Positions 51,058-62,267 of a DNA stretch of 64,000 bases are shown in pieces. A model generated the notes under the pieces. It did not search any database. It saw only the letters and a program-made list of their open reading frames with translations, and was not told the DNA's origin. Position 1 is the stretch's first letter. Every line of letters begins with the position of its first letter. The stretch covers positions 1-64,000 of the forward strand of contig CALKOC010000008.1 in NCBI GenBank assembly GCA_938091085.1, given 5' to 3'. The translations under genes and the position numbers were made by a program. The stretch is from an uncultured Alphaproteobacteria bacterium (GTDB taxonomy: Bacteria; Pseudomonadota; Alphaproteobacteria; RS24).

Positions 51058-52056
51058 CTAGCTTTCCTCACCAGGAAACGCATCTTCATAATCATCCGGC
51101 TCAAAACCAAGAAGATCCCAGCTTTCAGCCATATGCGCTTGTAAATCAGCCGCCACGGTTAACCGACCACCTGAAGGATGCGGCATGTCAATCATGCGGG
51201 CATGAAGATGAAGCTTATTTGGCAACTCTCCGCCAGTTTCAATCTCGGGGAGGCTATACTTATTATCACCAACCAAAGGATGACCAATAGCCAAAGCATG
51301 CGCGCGAATTTGATGCGTTCTGCCGGTAATTGGCATAAAGGCCACCCATGAGAAAATCTGCCCTGCCCGCGCCACAACATTAAAGCGTGTAATGGCTTTC
51401 ATCGCTTCTTTGTCATTATCCTCAGCAGGGCGCACACGCTCATTACCATCGCTGGCAGCACGCTTCACAAGTTTCAACTTAATATCGCCCTGTTCAGGAC
51501 GCGGCACTCCATGAACCAACGCCCAATATGTTTTTCTGGTTTCTCTCTCTGCAAATGCTTTCGTAAGTGCCGAGGCAGCTTTGCGGTGCTTAGCGAGCAA
51601 CAACACGCCAGAGGTATCCCGGTCAAGGCGGTGAACCAATCTGGGTCTTTCGCCCTTATCCGACAGCACATCAAGCAATGCATCAACATGCCAGTCAGTT
51701 TTTGAGCCGCCCTGCACAGCCAAACCTGACGGTTTGTTGAGCGCAATCACATCAGCATCCTCATAAATAACACTTTTAAGCATCATGTCCTGCAGGTGCG
51801 GAGGGACAGCACGTTTTTCCTGTTTCACACGCTGCTTTGACTGGTCAGGCGTTGCCAAGGGCGGCACGCGTATCATCTGCCATGCTTCCAGTCGCAGGGA
51901 TGATTTTGCACGCCCGCCATCAACACGGATTTGCCCCTTTCGAAGAAGCTTCTCTAGCTGGATATGGCTAATATGAGGAAAAAGTGAACGAAACCAGCGG
52001 TCAAGCCGCATCCCGGCCTGATCCGGCTGCACCTGTAAATGTTGCACACCGCTCAT
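51058..52056 (-). CDS. rluC: RluC/RluD-type 23S rRNA pseudouridine synthase
   Basis: A 332-residue RluA-family enzyme. An N-terminal S4 RNA-binding domain (about 14-65) is followed by the catalytic domain with HRLDRDTSG, whose Asp145 is the nucleophile, and the GRTHQIRAH motif. It isomerises uridines in 23S rRNA; RluC and RluD cannot be separated with certainty by reading. GGGGCG precedes the ATG. It forms a pair with the ATP12 gene. Confidence 0.92.
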   Translation of the reverse strand: MSGVQHLQVQPDQAGMRLDRWFRSLFPHISHIQLEKLLRKGQIRVDGGRAKSSLRLEAWQMIRVPPLATPDQSKQRVKQEKRAVPPHLQDMMLKSVIYEDADVIALNKPSGLAVQGGSKTDWHVDALLDVLSDKGERPRLVHRLDRDTSGVLLLAKHRKAASALTKAFAERETRKTYWALVHGVPRPEQGDIKLKLVKRAASDGNERVRPAEDNDKEAMKAITRFNVVARAGQIFSWVAFMPITGRTHQIRAHALAIGHPLVGDNKYSLPEIETGGELPNKLHLHARMIDMPHPSGGRLTVAADLQAHMAESWDLLGFEPDDYEDAFPGEES

Positions 52057-52089
52057 ATTCGCCCCTTAATTTTCGCTTCGAACTGCAAG

Positions 52090-53526
52090 CTAACGTATTG
52101 TCGTTCTGATAATTCGTCCAGCCCGTCTCAGTTCCAAATTCCACTGTTCAGAAGGCTTTTCTAATAATCCGACTAATCCTGCAACATTTTTGATTTCTTT
52201 GCCGTTTATGGCGAGAATAACATCTCCCGGACGCAACCCGACTCTGGCAGCACGGCTTCGTCTATCAACGGATAAAATTACGACACCTTCTTCTTCAAGG
52301 CTTAGTTTGAAGGCTTCGCTCATTTCTTCCACAACAGCAGGATTGAGATTACTGACCTTCACAGCGTTAAAAATATGCTGTCCGGTCAATGTCATTTCAT
52401 TTCGTGGTGGTGTATCTGGCGGGGAAACTAGTTTTACACTAGCTGTTTTTCTATTCCCATGCCTGAGATATCCAATCGTCGCTCTCGCGCCGACTCCGGC
52501 TACAGCCATACGATACCGAAAATTTTCTGGCTCAAGAATTTCTCTACCATTAAAGGTCGTTACTACATCGCCGGATTTTATTCCCGCCTTGCCTAAAGGA
52601 CTATTGGGATGAAGCTTTACAATGAGCGCCCCTACTGGTTTTGCCAAACCTAGTGCCTGAGCAAGCGATTGAGAAACTTTTTGTAATTCCACACCAGCCC
52701 ATGGACGCACTATTCTTCCATCGGAAAGTGCCGCATCAACAACTTGCTGAACCATATTAGAAGGGATAGCAAAGCCAATACCAACAGAACCACCTGAACG
52801 CGTATAAATCGCCGTATTTACACCGAGTAAACGTCCATCCATGGTAACCAACGCACCGCCGGAATTCCCGGGGTTAATCGGGGCGTCCGTTTGAATAAAA
52901 GACTGAAAATCCGTCACACCGACACTTGTGCGCGCCAGTGCCGAGACAATGCCATTCGTTACTGTCTGTCCAACACCAAACGGGTTACCAATCGCCAACA
53001 CAAAATCGCCAACTTTTACCGTGTCGGAATTGCGAAAAGGCAAAGCTGGGAATTTTTCCTCTGCATTAAGAATTTTTAGGACGGCAAGATCTGTGCGCTC
53101 ATCTGCAAGCAGAAGTTCAGCAGAAAACTCTCTTCTGTCTGATAGAACAACCTTAAACGCCTCCGCCCCACTAATTACATGATTATTAGTTACGACAATT
53201 CCCTCAGCGGAAACAATCACGCCAGAGCCGAGTGAATTTTCTAAACGCTCCCTCTGACCAAAATTATCACCAAAGGATCTACCAAAAAATTCTTCAAAAA
53301 ACCTGTCATTGAATAGAGAAGGTCTCCGCGCTTTCACACGGCGCGTGGCATACACATTAACAACTGCCGGGGCAGCCTGCTCAACTACCGGGGCAAAGCT
53401 AAACTGGACATCTTTTAAGGATGAAGGAATACGCGACTCAGCATAAGCCAAGCCTGAAACAACCAACATGCTGACTAATAAAGAAGTGTATTTCAGTGAA
53501 CGACGGATACCGCCGAATACAGACAT
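52090..53526 (-). CDS. Do-like (DegP/DegQ family) periplasmic serine protease
   Basis: A 478-residue HtrA-type protease. A signal peptide lies at about 1-29 (cleavage after AYA). The trypsin-like domain has His116 (TNNHV), Asp146 (ERTDLA) and Ser222 (NPGNSGGAL), and two PDZ domains follow (about 275-360 and 390-478). The start at 53526 is chosen because it gives the signal peptide; the frame is open upstream into rplQ but that extension is antisense-like and not protein-like. It degrades or refolds misfolded envelope proteins. It lies 22 bp after rplQ, an arrangement seen in several Alphaproteobacteria. Confidence 0.94.
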   Translation of the reverse strand: MSVFGGIRRSLKYTSLLVSMLVVSGLAYAESRIPSSLKDVQFSFAPVVEQAAPAVVNVYATRRVKARRPSLFNDRFFEEFFGRSFGDNFGQRERLENSLGSGVIVSAEGIVVTNNHVISGAEAFKVVLSDRREFSAELLLADERTDLAVLKILNAEEKFPALPFRNSDTVKVGDFVLAIGNPFGVGQTVTNGIVSALARTSVGVTDFQSFIQTDAPINPGNSGGALVTMDGRLLGVNTAIYTRSGGSVGIGFAIPSNMVQQVVDAALSDGRIVRPWAGVELQKVSQSLAQALGLAKPVGALIVKLHPNSPLGKAGIKSGDVVTTFNGREILEPENFRYRMAVAGVGARATIGYLRHGNRKTASVKLVSPPDTPPRNEMTLTGQHIFNAVKVSNLNPAVVEEMSEAFKLSLEEEGVVILSVDRRSRAARVGLRPGDVILAINGKEIKNVAGLVGLLEKPSEQWNLELRRAGRIIRTTIR

Positions 53527-53548
53527 AAAAGTCGTGAAGACAGGACCG

Positions 53549-53974
53549 TTAAATGGCTTCTTCAACACCCTCATCATCCACCTGAACAGGGCCGGAATCC
53601 TGACCACGCGCCTCTGGGTCACGGTCAACAAATTCAATAACAGCCATTGGTGCGTTATCACCAAATCTGTAACCGGCTTTGAGAACACGCGTATAACCAC
53701 CGGAACGGTCTGCGTAACGTGGCGCCAGTGTCTCAAATAACTTTTTTGCCCATTCTTTCTCAGGCAGTTTAGCAATAGCCTGACGGCGCGCGTGCAAATC
53801 ACCACGCTTACCAAGTGTCACCAGCTTCTCAACATAGGGACGAAGCTCTTTAGCTTTTGGCAGGGTGGTAACAATCTGCTCATGTTTAATCAATGCGACC
53901 GCCAGATTCCCCAGCATAGATTTGCGGTGACTCTGGGTGCGGTTTAATTTTCTGCCTGCTTTAGCGTGACGCAT
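53549..53974 (-). CDS. rplQ: 50S ribosomal protein L17 (bL17)
   Basis: 141 residues, starting [18 protein letters not shown], with the conserved [19 protein letters not shown] region. A C-terminal acidic tail of about 20 residues extends the usual length of about 120-130. It follows rpoA by 29 bp at the end of the alpha operon. Confidence 0.98.
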   Translation of the reverse strand: MRHAKAGRKLNRTQSHRKSMLGNLAVALIKHEQIVTTLPKAKELRPYVEKLVTLGKRGDLHARRQAIAKLPEKEWAKKLFETLAPRYADRSGGYTRVLKAGYRFGDNAPMAVIEFVDRDPEARGQDSGPVQVDDEGVEEAI

Positions 53975-54003
53975 GGTTTTCTCCGAATTCGCAGATAATA
54001 AAG

Positions 54004-55023
54004 TTAAAAGTTTTCTTCAAACCTTTTGGCAAGTTCTTCAATGTTTTCAGGTGGCCATGTAGGTACTTCCATACCCAAATGAAGGCTCATTTCTGAAAGC
54101 ACTTCCTTGATTTCATTCAAGGATTTACGACCAAAGTTTGGTGTCCGCAACATTTCTGGTTCAGACTTTTGAATCAAATCACCGATATAAACTATATTGT
54201 CGTTTTTCAGGCAATTAGCGGATCTAACTGACAATTCAAGCTCGTCAACTTTCTTCAACAACGCCGCGCTGAAACCAATTTCTTCGGCAACTGAAACAGT
54301 TTCCGGAACTTGCTCTGGCTCTTCAAAGTTGATGAATGTCTGTAGCTGGTCTTGCAGAATTCTAGCAGCCAATGCAAGAGCGTCTTCAGGTGTTACAGAA
54401 CCATCAGTTTCAATGTCCATAGTCAGCTTGTCATAATCAAGGACCTGACCTTCACGTGTGTTTTCAACATTGTAGGAAACGCGACGCACTGGGCTGTAAA
54501 GACTATCTACAGGAATGAGGCCGATAGGCGCATCATCCGGACGGTTTTGCTCGGCCTGAACATAGCCATTACCTGTATTCACCGTGAATTCAAAACGAAC
54601 ATCCGCCCCATCATCAAGCGTGCAAAGCACAAGATCAGGGTTAAGAATTTCGACATCAGCGATTTCTTCAATATCGCCAGCAGTCACAACACCTGGGCCT
54701 TTTTTGCTCAGAATCATGCGCTTCATGCCTTCGCTGTGGCAATTGACAGACATCTGCTTAATATTCAGCACAATATCCGTAATATCTTCACGCACACCCG
54801 CAATTGATGAGAATTCGTGCAAAACACCGTCGATTTGAACGGAAACAACGGCTGCACCTTGAATGGAAGACAACAAAATACGGCGCAGGGCATTGCCCAA
54901 TGTTAAACCAAAACCACGCTCAAGCGGTTCGGCAACGATGCGCACATGGCGATTGCTGTCATGACCAGGAACAATATCCAGTTTTGTAGGCTTGATAAGC
55001 TCTTGCCAGTTATTCTGTATCAT
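54004..55023 (-). CDS. rpoA: DNA-directed RNA polymerase alpha subunit
   Basis: 339 residues. The N-terminal assembly domain has the signature [19 protein letters not shown]. The C-terminal domain, with [15 protein letters not shown] and [11 protein letters not shown], binds UP elements and activators. Standard length, and in the usual position between rpsK and rplQ. Confidence 0.99.
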   Translation of the reverse strand: MIQNNWQELIKPTKLDIVPGHDSNRHVRIVAEPLERGFGLTLGNALRRILLSSIQGAAVVSVQIDGVLHEFSSIAGVREDITDIVLNIKQMSVNCHSEGMKRMILSKKGPGVVTAGDIEEIADVEILNPDLVLCTLDDGADVRFEFTVNTGNGYVQAEQNRPDDAPIGLIPVDSLYSPVRRVSYNVENTREGQVLDYDKLTMDIETDGSVTPEDALALAARILQDQLQTFINFEEPEQVPETVSVAEEIGFSAALLKKVDELELSVRSANCLKNDNIVYIGDLIQKSEPEMLRTPNFGRKSLNEIKEVLSEMSLHLGMEVPTWPPENIEELAKRFEENF

Positions 55024-55057
55024 GGCGGCTCCTCTTAAAGGTTAATAGCTTCAGTAA

Positions 55058-55447
55058 TTAGACGCGACGGCGTTTCGGCGGACGACATCCATTATGTGGG
55101 ATTGGTGTTACGTCACGAATGCTGGTGATCGTAAAACCGATAGATTGTAGGGCACGGAGGGCAGATTCACGACCCGAACCAGGCCCCTTAACATTTACTT
55201 CAAGGGTTTTCATACCGTGATCCATAGCCTTTTTACCAGCTTCCTCGGCAGCAACCTGAGCAGCATAAGGTGTGGATTTACGCGACCCTTTAAAACCCAT
55301 AGCACCTGCAGAGCACCAAGCAACAGCGTTACCTTGAGCATCTGAAATAGTAATCATGGTATTATTAAAGGTAGAATTGACATGCGCCACACCGGAGGTG
55401 ATGTTTTTTCGCTCTCTGCGGCGGACTCGGGTTTTTTCAGTAGCCAT
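55058..55447 (-). CDS. rpsK: 30S ribosomal protein S11 (uS11)
   Basis: 129 residues with the core motifs [29 protein letters not shown] and the C-terminal [18 protein letters not shown]. It sits on the platform of the small subunit. 12 bp after rpsM. Confidence 0.99.
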   Translation of the reverse strand: MATEKTRVRRRERKNITSGVAHVNSTFNNTMITISDAQGNAVAWCSAGAMGFKGSRKSTPYAAQVAAEEAGKKAMDHGMKTLEVNVKGPGSGRESALRALQSIGFTITSIRDVTPIPHNGCRPPKRRRV

Positions 55448-55459
55448 AAAACAGTTCCT

Positions 55460-55828
55460 CTACTTTTTCTTACCGGCAATAGGTTTCGCAGGACCCTTAC
55501 GTGTACGTGCGTTAGTATGTGTACGCTGACCGCGAACGGGCAGATTACGACGATGGCGAAGACCGCGATATACACCTAAATCAAGCAAACGCTTGATATT
55601 CATGGCAATTTCACGCCTTAAGTCACCCTCAACGGTATAGTCACCGTCAATGGTTTCACGGATTTTAATGACTTCTGCATCGGAAAGCTCATTTACTCTC
55701 CGCTCCGGCATGATGCCGACTTTTTCACAAATTTCCTTGGCTTTTGTGTCGCCAATGCCGTGAATATAAGTCAGGGCAATCACCACACGCTTGGCAGTCG
55801 GAATATTTACACCTGCTATACGAGCCAC
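55460..55828 (-). CDS. rpsM: 30S ribosomal protein S13 (uS13)
   Basis: 122 residues starting with a GTG codon at 55828 ([11 protein letters not shown]), confirmed by the family N-terminus and GAGGAG upstream. It has the helix-hairpin segment [14 protein letters not shown] and the basic tail [21 protein letters not shown]. It binds the head of the 30S subunit and contacts tRNA. First gene of the alpha operon, with its own promoter. Confidence 0.99.
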   Translation of the reverse strand: MARIAGVNIPTAKRVVIALTYIHGIGDTKAKEICEKVGIMPERRVNELSDAEVIKIRETIDGDYTVEGDLRREIAMNIKRLLDLGVYRGLRHRRNLPVRGQRTHTNARTRKGPAKPIAGKKK

Positions 55829-55931
55829 TTAATTCTCCTCATCTCCGTAAGGGAGTGGAAACTGCAGTCAAAGAAACAGCTGAATAGCCCCAACTGTTAG
55901 ACATTTCTGCAACATGTCACCGAAAAGCGGG

Positions 55932-55959
55932 ATTATAAAAACTTCCGCCCAACAGTCAA
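55932..55959 (-). promoter_or_regulatory. Near-consensus sigma-70 promoter of the alpha operon
   Basis: On the minus strand TTGACT (55954-55959) and a perfect TATAAT (55932-55937) are separated by 16 bp, about 105 bp before the rpsM start. It lies in the only long gap (155 bp) of the ribosomal cluster, between adk and rpsM, so rpsM-rpsK-rpoA-rplQ can be transcribed independently. Confidence 0.85.
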
Positions 55960-55983
55960 CTTGTTTCCCCTACCTTATCCTTT

Positions 55984-56556
55984 CTAAAGTCCTAAAATCT
56001 CTACAATTTCTTCAGTTACGGCATCCATATCTTGCATACCGTCAACATGCTTAACCAAACCTTTTTGCGCGTAGTATTCTGATACTGGCGCAGTTTGCTC
56101 TTCATACACTTCTAAGCGACGAGCCAACGCTTCCTCATTATCGTCATCACGCGGCCCACCCTCAGTTTGAGCAGACCTGATACGAATACGCTCAAGCAAC
56201 TTATTATGGTCAACTTTCAGCTCCAAAACCGTATCCAGCTTCATGCCTTTATCATTTAACATGGCGTCCAGCGCTTCGGCCTGAGCAATATTTCTTGGAA
56301 ACCCATCCAGAATGAACCCATCAGCACAATCTGGAGCTTCAATGCGGTCGGATATAATACCGACAACAACCTCATCCGGCACAAGATCACCACGTGCCAT
56401 AATATCTTTGGCTTTAAGGCCAATCTCTGTTTCAGCAGCCACAGCAGCGCGTAACATATCTCCTGTCGAAAGCTGACGAAGATTATGATTGCCCTCTAGA
56501 CGAGCGGCTTGCGTACCTTTACCAGCACCTGGAGGACCTAGAAAAATAAGTTTCAT
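55984..56556 (-). CDS. adk: Adenylate kinase
   Basis: 190 residues, the short form without a zinc LID, typical of Alphaproteobacteria. The P-loop is GPPGAGKGT (7-15). [10 protein letters not shown] binds AMP, and [13 protein letters not shown] is the family signature. It interconverts 2 ADP with ATP and AMP. The ATG overlaps the secY stop by four bases (56553-56556). Confidence 0.98.
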   Translation of the reverse strand: MKLIFLGPPGAGKGTQAARLEGNHNLRQLSTGDMLRAAVAAETEIGLKAKDIMARGDLVPDEVVVGIISDRIEAPDCADGFILDGFPRNIAQAEALDAMLNDKGMKLDTVLELKVDHNKLLERIRIRSAQTEGGPRDDDNEEALARRLEVYEEQTAPVSEYYAQKGLVKHVDGMQDMDAVTEEIVEILGL

Positions 56557-57887
56557 CGGCGAGACCTCCCAACGCGAGATTGCTTAATCAGCCCTTCATA
56601 TTGGTGAGCAAAAAGATGGCTCTGCACCTGGCTAACTGTATCCATGGTCACACTGACCACAATCAACAAAGAAGTACCGCCAAGATAGAACGGCACACTG
56701 TACTGATTTATCAAAATCTCTGGTAAGAGACAGACAAGCGTCAGATAAAGCGCACCAACAACAGTCAAACGTGTAAGCACTCTATCGAGATATTCTGCGG
56801 TTCTATCACCTGGACGGATGCCCGGAATAAAGCCGCCGCTTCGCTTAAGATTATCAGCCGTGTCAGACGGATTAAAGACAATCGAGGTATAGAAGAAGCA
56901 GAAAAAGATGATACCGCCTGCATAAAGAGCCATATAAAGCGGTTGGCCACGACCCATCAAAGCCGTCACATTACCAAGCCATTCAGGTCCACCCGTACCA
57001 GAAAAATTAGCAACAGTGATTGGCAGTAACAATAATGATGAAGCAAAAATCGGCGGAATAACACCGGCCACATTAAGCTTGAGTGGCAAATGAGAGTTTT
57101 CTCCACCGGTCATTTTGTTGCCAACCTGACGTTTCGGATATTGAACAATCAACCGACGTTGAGCCCGTTCCATGAAAACGATAAAGGCGATAACTACGGC
57201 AACCATGACCAGAAGCATTAAAATAACGAGCGTAGACAAAGCACCTTGGCGACCTAGCTCAAGTGTGCTGACCAGCGCACCCGGAAGCTCTGCAACAATA
57301 CCTGCGAAAATAATCAGCGAAATGCCGTTGCCAACGCCCCGCGCGGTTATTTGCTCACCGAGCCACATCAAGAATACTGTACCGCCAACAAGTGTGATAA
57401 CAGCACTGATTTGGAAGAATAGCCCTGGATTAAGAACGATACCTTCAGCTCTTTCTAGGCCAACTGCAATCCCGTAACCCTGCATTGCAGCAAGAAACAC
57501 AGTGCCGTAGCGCGTGTATTGGTTAATCTGTTTTCGTCCCTGCTCGCCACCCTCTTTCTTGAGATGCTCAAGATGAGGCACTGCGGATGTCAGCAACTGA
57601 ATAATAATGGAAGCCGTAATATATGGCATGATATTCAGCGCAAAAATCGCCATACGACCAACTGCACCCCCTGCGAACAGGTTGAACATGCCAATAATAC
57701 CGCCTTGATTTTGCTGAAAAAGCGCATTGACCGCCTGTGGATCAACTCCGGGAAGTGGAATATAAGTTCCGAGGCGATAGATTAGCAGCGCACCAAGTGT
57801 AAACCAGATACGTTGTTTCAGTTCCGTCGCGCCCCTAAAGGATGACAGGCTGAGATTTGCTGCTAATTGCTCTGCTGCTGAAGCCAT
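56553..57887 (-). CDS. secY: Protein translocase subunit SecY
   Basis: 444 residues with ten membrane helices. Signatures are [12 protein letters not shown] near the start, [22 protein letters not shown] (first signature region) and the cytoplasmic-loop motif VQYPKRQVG. It is the channel of the Sec translocon in the inner membrane. It is placed between rplO and adk as usual. Confidence 0.98.
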   Translation of the reverse strand: MASAAEQLAANLSLSSFRGATELKQRIWFTLGALLIYRLGTYIPLPGVDPQAVNALFQQNQGGIIGMFNLFAGGAVGRMAIFALNIMPYITASIIIQLLTSAVPHLEHLKKEGGEQGRKQINQYTRYGTVFLAAMQGYGIAVGLERAEGIVLNPGLFFQISAVITLVGGTVFLMWLGEQITARGVGNGISLIIFAGIVAELPGALVSTLELGRQGALSTLVILMLLVMVAVVIAFIVFMERAQRRLIVQYPKRQVGNKMTGGENSHLPLKLNVAGVIPPIFASSLLLLPITVANFSGTGGPEWLGNVTALMGRGQPLYMALYAGGIIFFCFFYTSIVFNPSDTADNLKRSGGFIPGIRPGDRTAEYLDRVLTRLTVVGALYLTLVCLLPEILINQYSVPFYLGGTSLLIVVSVTMDTVSQVQSHLFAHQYEGLIKQSRVGRSRR

Positions 57888-57906
57888 TTTACGCCCTAAT
57901 TAAGCC

Positions 57907-58530
57907 TTACTCGCTCTGGTTATCTTCGGTATCTGCATCATCGGAAGCAGTCTCCTCGACGGGAGCCTCTTCTTCTGAGGCAGCTTCTTCTACATCTGCT
58001 TCAGCTTTTTTTGCTGCTTTCTTTTTGGCCTTTTTTTCAGCTTTCGCTTCATCATCACCTTCGCTAGGCGCAGGGGCGAGAACTGTAATTTTACCACCCA
58101 GTTTTTCAATCGCTTCTCTTGCAGAGGCTGAAACACCAAAAACTTCGAAATCAAGCTTAGTTTTCAATTCGCCATTACCAATAATGCGAACACCGTCAAG
58201 CTCGCGACGGATAACACCAGCACTTTTAAGACTTGTAGTATTTACAGCATCAGATGCATTCAATTTACCGGCGTCCAAAGCTTGTTGAAGGCGACCAAGA
58301 TTGACAGCATTCAGTTTTTTCGGATTTGGAACATTAAAACCGCGTTTTGGCAAACGCATGTGAAGCGGCATTTGCCCGCCTTCAAAGCCTTTAATCGAAA
58401 CACCAGAACGTGATTTTTGACCTTTTACACCACGCCCACCGGTTTTACCTTTACCGGATGACGTGCCGCGACCAACACGCACACGCGTTTTGCGCGCACC
58501 TTGATTATCTCTTAATTCATTGAGTCTCAT
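57907..58530 (-). CDS. rplO: 50S ribosomal protein L15 (uL15) with long charged C-terminal tail
   Basis: 207 residues. Residues 1 to about 150 are a normal L15 (starts [43 protein letters not shown]). After that comes about 50 residues of low complexity, first Lys/Ala-rich ([15 protein letters not shown]), then Glu/Asp-rich to the end. The usual bacterial length is about 145-160. The tail is probably disordered and may be variable in related species. 17 bp after rpmD. Confidence 0.97.
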   Translation of the reverse strand: MRLNELRDNQGARKTRVRVGRGTSSGKGKTGGRGVKGQKSRSGVSIKGFEGGQMPLHMRLPKRGFNVPNPKKLNAVNLGRLQQALDAGKLNASDAVNTTSLKSAGVIRRELDGVRIIGNGELKTKLDFEVFGVSASAREAIEKLGGKITVLAPAPSEGDDEAKAEKKAKKKAAKKAEADVEEAASEEEAPVEETASDDADTEDNQSE

Positions 58531-58547
58531 AGTCAGTCTCCAGGCCC

Positions 58548-58739
58548 TTAGGCGTCTTCCACAACACGAACAAGGTGCGCAACTTTAGCAATCATGCCCC
58601 GCACAGCTGGTGTATCTTCTAATGTTTTACGGCGATGCATTTTATTCAACCCCAGACCAACAAGTGTCGCGCGCTGATCCTCAGGTCTCCCAATCGGGCT
58701 ACCGGTTTGCTCTACAGTCACTGTATTTTTCTTCGCCAT
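58548..58739 (-). CDS. rpmD: 50S ribosomal protein L30 (uL30)
   Basis: 63 residues with the L30 motif [23 protein letters not shown]. The second of two adjacent ATGs (58739) is preferred because AAGGAG then sits at a normal distance. Confidence 0.97.
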   Translation of the reverse strand: MAKKNTVTVEQTGSPIGRPEDQRATLVGLGLNKMHRRKTLEDTPAVRGMIAKVAHLVRVVEDA

Positions 58740-58756
58740 CATTCACTCCTTACCGA

Positions 58757-59311
58757 TTATGCATCGGCAGCATCTACCCCGCGACGGGAAATAATATCTG
58801 AAACCTTCTTGCCGCGACGCGCAGCAATCTGGCGCGGGCTAGCTTGCTTGCTCAGGGCATCAATCGTAGCGTGAACCATATTATAGGGATTAGACGTCCC
58901 GATTGATTTCGCCACAACATCCTGCATACCCAACACTTCAAACACCGCACGCATCGGGCCACCGGCAATAATACCAGTACCGGGAGGTGCTGCACGAAGC
59001 AGAACTTTACCCGCACCATGATGACCACGAATATCGTGGTGTAATGTACGACCTTCACGAAGCGGCACACGTATCATTTTACGCTTGGCAGCTTCGGTTG
59101 CTTTACGAATAGCTTCAGGAACTTCACGTGCTTTACCAAGCCCATAACCAACCCGACCTTTTTGATCACCAACAACAACGAGTGCAGCGAAACCAAACCG
59201 GCGACCACCCTTGACCACTTTGGCAACACGGTTAATGTGCACAAGCTTATCAATAAACTCGTTGTCGCGATCGTCGTCGCGGTTATCTTTACGATTATCA
59301 CCTCTAGCCAC
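58757..59311 (-). CDS. rpsE: 30S ribosomal protein S5 (uS5)
   Basis: 184 residues with [30 protein letters not shown] and [15 protein letters not shown]. It begins with GTG at 59311. The first 17 residues are highly charged (Arg/Asp), a common Alphaproteobacterial N-terminal extension. Confidence 0.98.
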   Translation of the reverse strand: MARGDNRKDNRDDDRDNEFIDKLVHINRVAKVVKGGRRFGFAALVVVGDQKGRVGYGLGKAREVPEAIRKATEAAKRKMIRVPLREGRTLHHDIRGHHGAGKVLLRAAPPGTGIIAGGPMRAVFEVLGMQDVVAKSIGTSNPYNMVHATIDALSKQASPRQIAARRGKKVSDIISRRGVDAADA

Positions 59312-59323
59312 GAGTCAGTCTCC

Positions 59324-59680
59324 TTAAAATATTAAGCCGGCTTCACGCGCGGCTTCGGCAAGAGCTTTAACTCTGCCATGAAATAGATATCCGCCACGAT
59401 CAAAAATAACCGTTTCAACGCCGGCTGTTTTGGCTCTCTCAGCAACTAATTTGCCGACAAGACCTGCAGCCTCTTTGTCTGAACCCTTCTGCCCGGAAAA
59501 ATCCTTATCCTTCGTGGAGGCAGCGGCTACCGTTACACCATTCTCATCGTCGATGATTTGGGCATAGATATGTTGAGACGACCTGAAAACCGACAATCTA
59601 GGCTTACCATTAGCCAGCTTTCTCAGACGCATTCTAACGCGTCTTTTCCGTCTCTCATCTTTTGAAATCTTCTTCACCAT
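59324..59680 (-). CDS. rplR: 50S ribosomal protein L18 (uL18)
   Basis: 118 residues with [20 protein letters not shown] and [24 protein letters not shown], the 5S rRNA-binding region. Nine bases after rplF. Confidence 0.98.
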   Translation of the reverse strand: MVKKISKDERRKRRVRMRLRKLANGKPRLSVFRSSQHIYAQIIDDENGVTVAAASTKDKDFSGQKGSDKEAAGLVGKLVAERAKTAGVETVIFDRGGYLFHGRVKALAEAAREAGLIF

Positions 59681-59689
59681 AGCGAAATC

Positions 59690-60223
59690 CTATTTCTTCT
59701 TACCTTCTTTGCGGAAGATATACTCACCGACATATCTGACACCCTTGCCTTTATAAGGCTCCGGCGGACGATATGAGCGTATCTCAGCAGCGACCTGCCC
59801 AACTTTTTGTTTATCAATACCAGATACCGTAATTTCGGTCTGGGACGGGCATTCAACCTTGATGCCTTCAGGAACAGCAAAATCAACGTCATGACTGAAT
59901 CCAAGGCTAAGCTTAAGCTTCTGACCTTGAATTTGAGCACGATAACCGACACCTTGCAGTTCAAGTTTTTTCTCAAAACCCTCAGAAACACCAGTTACTA
60001 AATTAGCAACTGTTGAACGGCTCAAGCCCCAAAAACTTCTAGCTGCTTGAGACTTTTCCTTCGGGCTGACAAGAATGCCATCATCAGTCTGCTCAATCGC
60101 AATCAAGTCAGATAATACGGCACTCATTTCACCCTTAGGCCCTTTAACAGCCAATGCCTGACCGTTGAGGCTAACCTCAACGCCACCGGGTACAGGAACA
60201 GGTTTTTTACCAATGCGAGACAT
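59690..60223 (-). CDS. rplF: 50S ribosomal protein L6 (uL6)
   Basis: 177 residues with [12 protein letters not shown] at the start, a duplicated RNA-binding fold, and the [15 protein letters not shown] signature near the end. Confidence 0.99.
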   Translation of the reverse strand: MSRIGKKPVPVPGGVEVSLNGQALAVKGPKGEMSAVLSDLIAIEQTDDGILVSPKEKSQAARSFWGLSRSTVANLVTGVSEGFEKKLELQGVGYRAQIQGQKLKLSLGFSHDVDFAVPEGIKVECPSQTEITVSGIDKQKVGQVAAEIRSYRPPEPYKGKGVRYVGEYIFRKEGKKK

Positions 60224-60258
60224 TTCTTTTCCTCATAGAATTCTCAAATTAAGCCCCA

Positions 60259-60657
60259 TCAGAAGATGCGACAGAGAACCTCCCCACCAACATTGTTTTC
60301 ACGCGCTGCAGAGTCAGACATGACCCCTTTTGGCGTTGATAAAATTGAAATACCAAGACCGTTTTGAACGACGGGCATGGTCTTTACAGATGAATAAACA
60401 CGGCGACCGGGTTTTGAAACGCGTTGAATATCCTGAATGACGGGACGCCCTTCATGATATTTCAGCTCGATTTCAAGCTCAGCCATAGTGCCGGTAAATT
60501 GTTTTTCGGAATATCCGCGAATATATCCTTCATCTTTCAACACATCCAACACCCAACGGCGCAGTTTGGAAGAAGGGGAAATAACACTCGACTTGCCACG
60601 CATTTGAGCGTTGCGGATACGTGTGAGCATGTCACCAAGAGGATCGTTTAAGTTCAT
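60259..60657 (-). CDS. rpsH: 30S ribosomal protein S8 (uS8)
   Basis: 132 residues with [15 protein letters not shown] and the C-terminal signature [14 protein letters not shown]. In Escherichia coli S8 is the translational repressor of the spc operon; whether that holds here is unknown. Confidence 0.99.
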   Translation of the reverse strand: MNLNDPLGDMLTRIRNAQMRGKSSVISPSSKLRRWVLDVLKDEGYIRGYSEKQFTGTMAELEIELKYHEGRPVIQDIQRVSKPGRRVYSSVKTMPVVQNGLGISILSTPKGVMSDSAARENNVGGEVLCRIF

Positions 60658-60667
60658 AATACTTCCC

Positions 60668-60973
60668 CTACCAACTTGACTTAACCATGCCCGGAATCTG
60701 ACCTTTAGAGGCCAAATCTCTCAAAGAGATCCGGGACATATTCAATTTTCTGTAATATCCGCGTGGGCGACCAGTCACACCACAACGGTTGCGCACACGC
60801 GACTTGGCCGAATTGCGCGGGAGTTCTGCAAGCTTGAGGCGCGCTTTGAAACGCTCCTCATTTGTCAGCGACTCATCCTTGGCCGTAGCCAGCAATTCCG
60901 CACGCTTGGCAGCATATTTATCCGCCAGTCGGATGCGTTTTTTATTACGTTCTACAGAGCTCTTTTTAGCCAT
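60668..60973 (-). CDS. rpsN: 30S ribosomal protein S14 (uS14), zinc-free form
   Basis: 101 residues, the long form without the zinc-binding CxxC motifs. Contains [20 protein letters not shown] and the ending GMVKSSW. Ten bases before rpsH. Confidence 0.98.
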   Translation of the reverse strand: MAKKSSVERNKKRIRLADKYAAKRAELLATAKDESLTNEERFKARLKLAELPRNSAKSRVRNRCGVTGRPRGYYRKLNMSRISLRDLASKGQIPGMVKSSW

Positions 60974-60994
60974 AACTACCTCTCTCCGATCTCG

Positions 60995-61558
60995 TCAGTT
61001 CTTGTCCGAGAACGGAAAATTAAATGCACGTAGAAGTTCACGAGCTTCATCATCCGAAGTCGCTGTTGTGCAAACAATGATATCCATTCCCCAGATTGTA
61101 TCGACTTTGTCATAGTCGATTTCCGGAAACACAATATGTTCTTTCAGGCCCATGGCATAATTGCCATTGCCGTCAAAACTTTTTGGATTAAGACCTCTAA
61201 AGTCACGCACACGTGGCAATGCGATGGTAACCAGACGGTCAATAAACTCATACATATTCGCTTTACGAAGTGTAACTTTGACACCCAGTGGCATATCTTC
61301 ACGCACTTTAAATGTCGCGATAGAATTACGGGCGCGGGTAACGACAGGCTTTTGACCTGCAATCAGTTCCATATCAGCATAGGCCGATTTCACTTTTTTC
61401 GTGTCCGTGGTGGCTTCACCAATACCCATATTCAGAACAACCTTATCAAGCTTTGGAACCTGCATTGGGTTGGCATAGCTGAACTGTTCAGTCAGCTGGG
61501 CGCGAACGCTATCGTCATAATGCGTCTTAAGACGTGGAATGTAATCTGCTTCAGCCAT
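60995..61558 (-). CDS. rplE: 50S ribosomal protein L5 (uL5)
   Basis: 187 residues with [30 protein letters not shown] and the ending [10 protein letters not shown]. The start at 61558 ([10 protein letters not shown]) is chosen from GGAG nine bases upstream and family length. It overlaps the rplX stop by eight bases; a longer frame of 33 extra residues would lie inside rplX. Confidence 0.97.
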   Translation of the reverse strand: MAEADYIPRLKTHYDDSVRAQLTEQFSYANPMQVPKLDKVVLNMGIGEATTDTKKVKSAYADMELIAGQKPVVTRARNSIATFKVREDMPLGVKVTLRKANMYEFIDRLVTIALPRVRDFRGLNPKSFDGNGNYAMGLKEHIVFPEIDYDKVDTIWGMDIIVCTTATSDDEARELLRAFNFPFSDKN

Positions 61559-61874
61559 CGATGACATCTCCTGACTTCTTGGCAAATCGTTGTTTTTTGC
61601 CATCTTTATCAAATTGATACCCGACCCGGCTTGGCGTTCCATCTTTAGGATCTGCAATAGCGAGGTTAGAAATATGAATTTTGGATTCGCGCGCGATAAT
61701 ACCGCCCTCGGTTTGGGCAGACTGTCGTTGATGACGCTTCACAATGTTCACGCCTTGCACGAGAGCACGGTTTTCTGTTGGAAATACACCAAGAACCTCG
61801 CCCGATTTACCTTTATCGCGACCGGCCAACACAACGACCTTATCGCCTTTTTTAATTTTCAATTTTGTCGGCAT
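61551..61874 (-). CDS. rplX: 50S ribosomal protein L24 (uL24)
   Basis: 107 residues with a KOW motif ([21 protein letters not shown]) and the [14 protein letters not shown] segment. It overlaps rplN by one base (TAATG). Confidence 0.98.
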   Translation of the reverse strand: MPTKLKIKKGDKVVVLAGRDKGKSGEVLGVFPTENRALVQGVNIVKRHQRQSAQTEGGIIARESKIHISNLAIADPKDGTPSRVGYQFDKDGKKQRFAKKSGDVIDG

Positions 61875-62242
61875 TACAAAACCTCCGGCGCAAGAGAAAC
61901 GATTTTCATGTGATTGGTTGCCCTTAATTCACGTGTAACCGGACCAAAAATTCTTGTTCCCACAGGCTCACCTGAGTTATTTACCAGCACGGCTGCATTA
62001 CGATCAAAGCGGATGACACTTCCATCATTGCGACGAATTTCTTTTGCTGTGCGGACAATCACCGCACGCATAACGTCACCCTTTTTAACGCGACCGCGCG
62101 GAATTGCTTCCTTTACGCTGACCACGATTGTGTCACCAATGCCGGCACTCATGCGTTTTGAGCCTCCGAGAACCTTGATGCACTGCACCCGTCGAGCACC
62201 CGAATTGTCGGCAACGTCCAGATTGGTTTGCATCTGTATCAT
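61874..62242 (-). CDS. rplN: 50S ribosomal protein L14 (uL14)
   Basis: 122 residues, starting [19 protein letters not shown], with [16 protein letters not shown] and the ending [11 protein letters not shown]. Confidence 0.99.
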   Translation of the reverse strand: MIQMQTNLDVADNSGARRVQCIKVLGGSKRMSAGIGDTIVVSVKEAIPRGRVKKGDVMRAVIVRTAKEIRRNDGSVIRFDRNAAVLVNNSGEPVGTRIFGPVTRELRATNHMKIVSLAPEVL

Positions 62243-62267
62243 TGTATTATTCCTTACCTAGCCTCAA

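Noticed and set aside
53527-53814. A 96-codon N-terminal extension of the Do-like protease
   Set aside because: It lies inside rplQ in another frame, has no protein-like character, and would bury the clear signal peptide that starts at 53526.
55829-55983. rpmJ (L36) between secY/adk and rpsM
   Set aside because: The 155-bp gap contains no L36-like frame; it holds a promoter instead.
61559-61657. A longer rplE start
   Set aside because: It overlaps rplX deeply; family length and GGAG placement support 61558.
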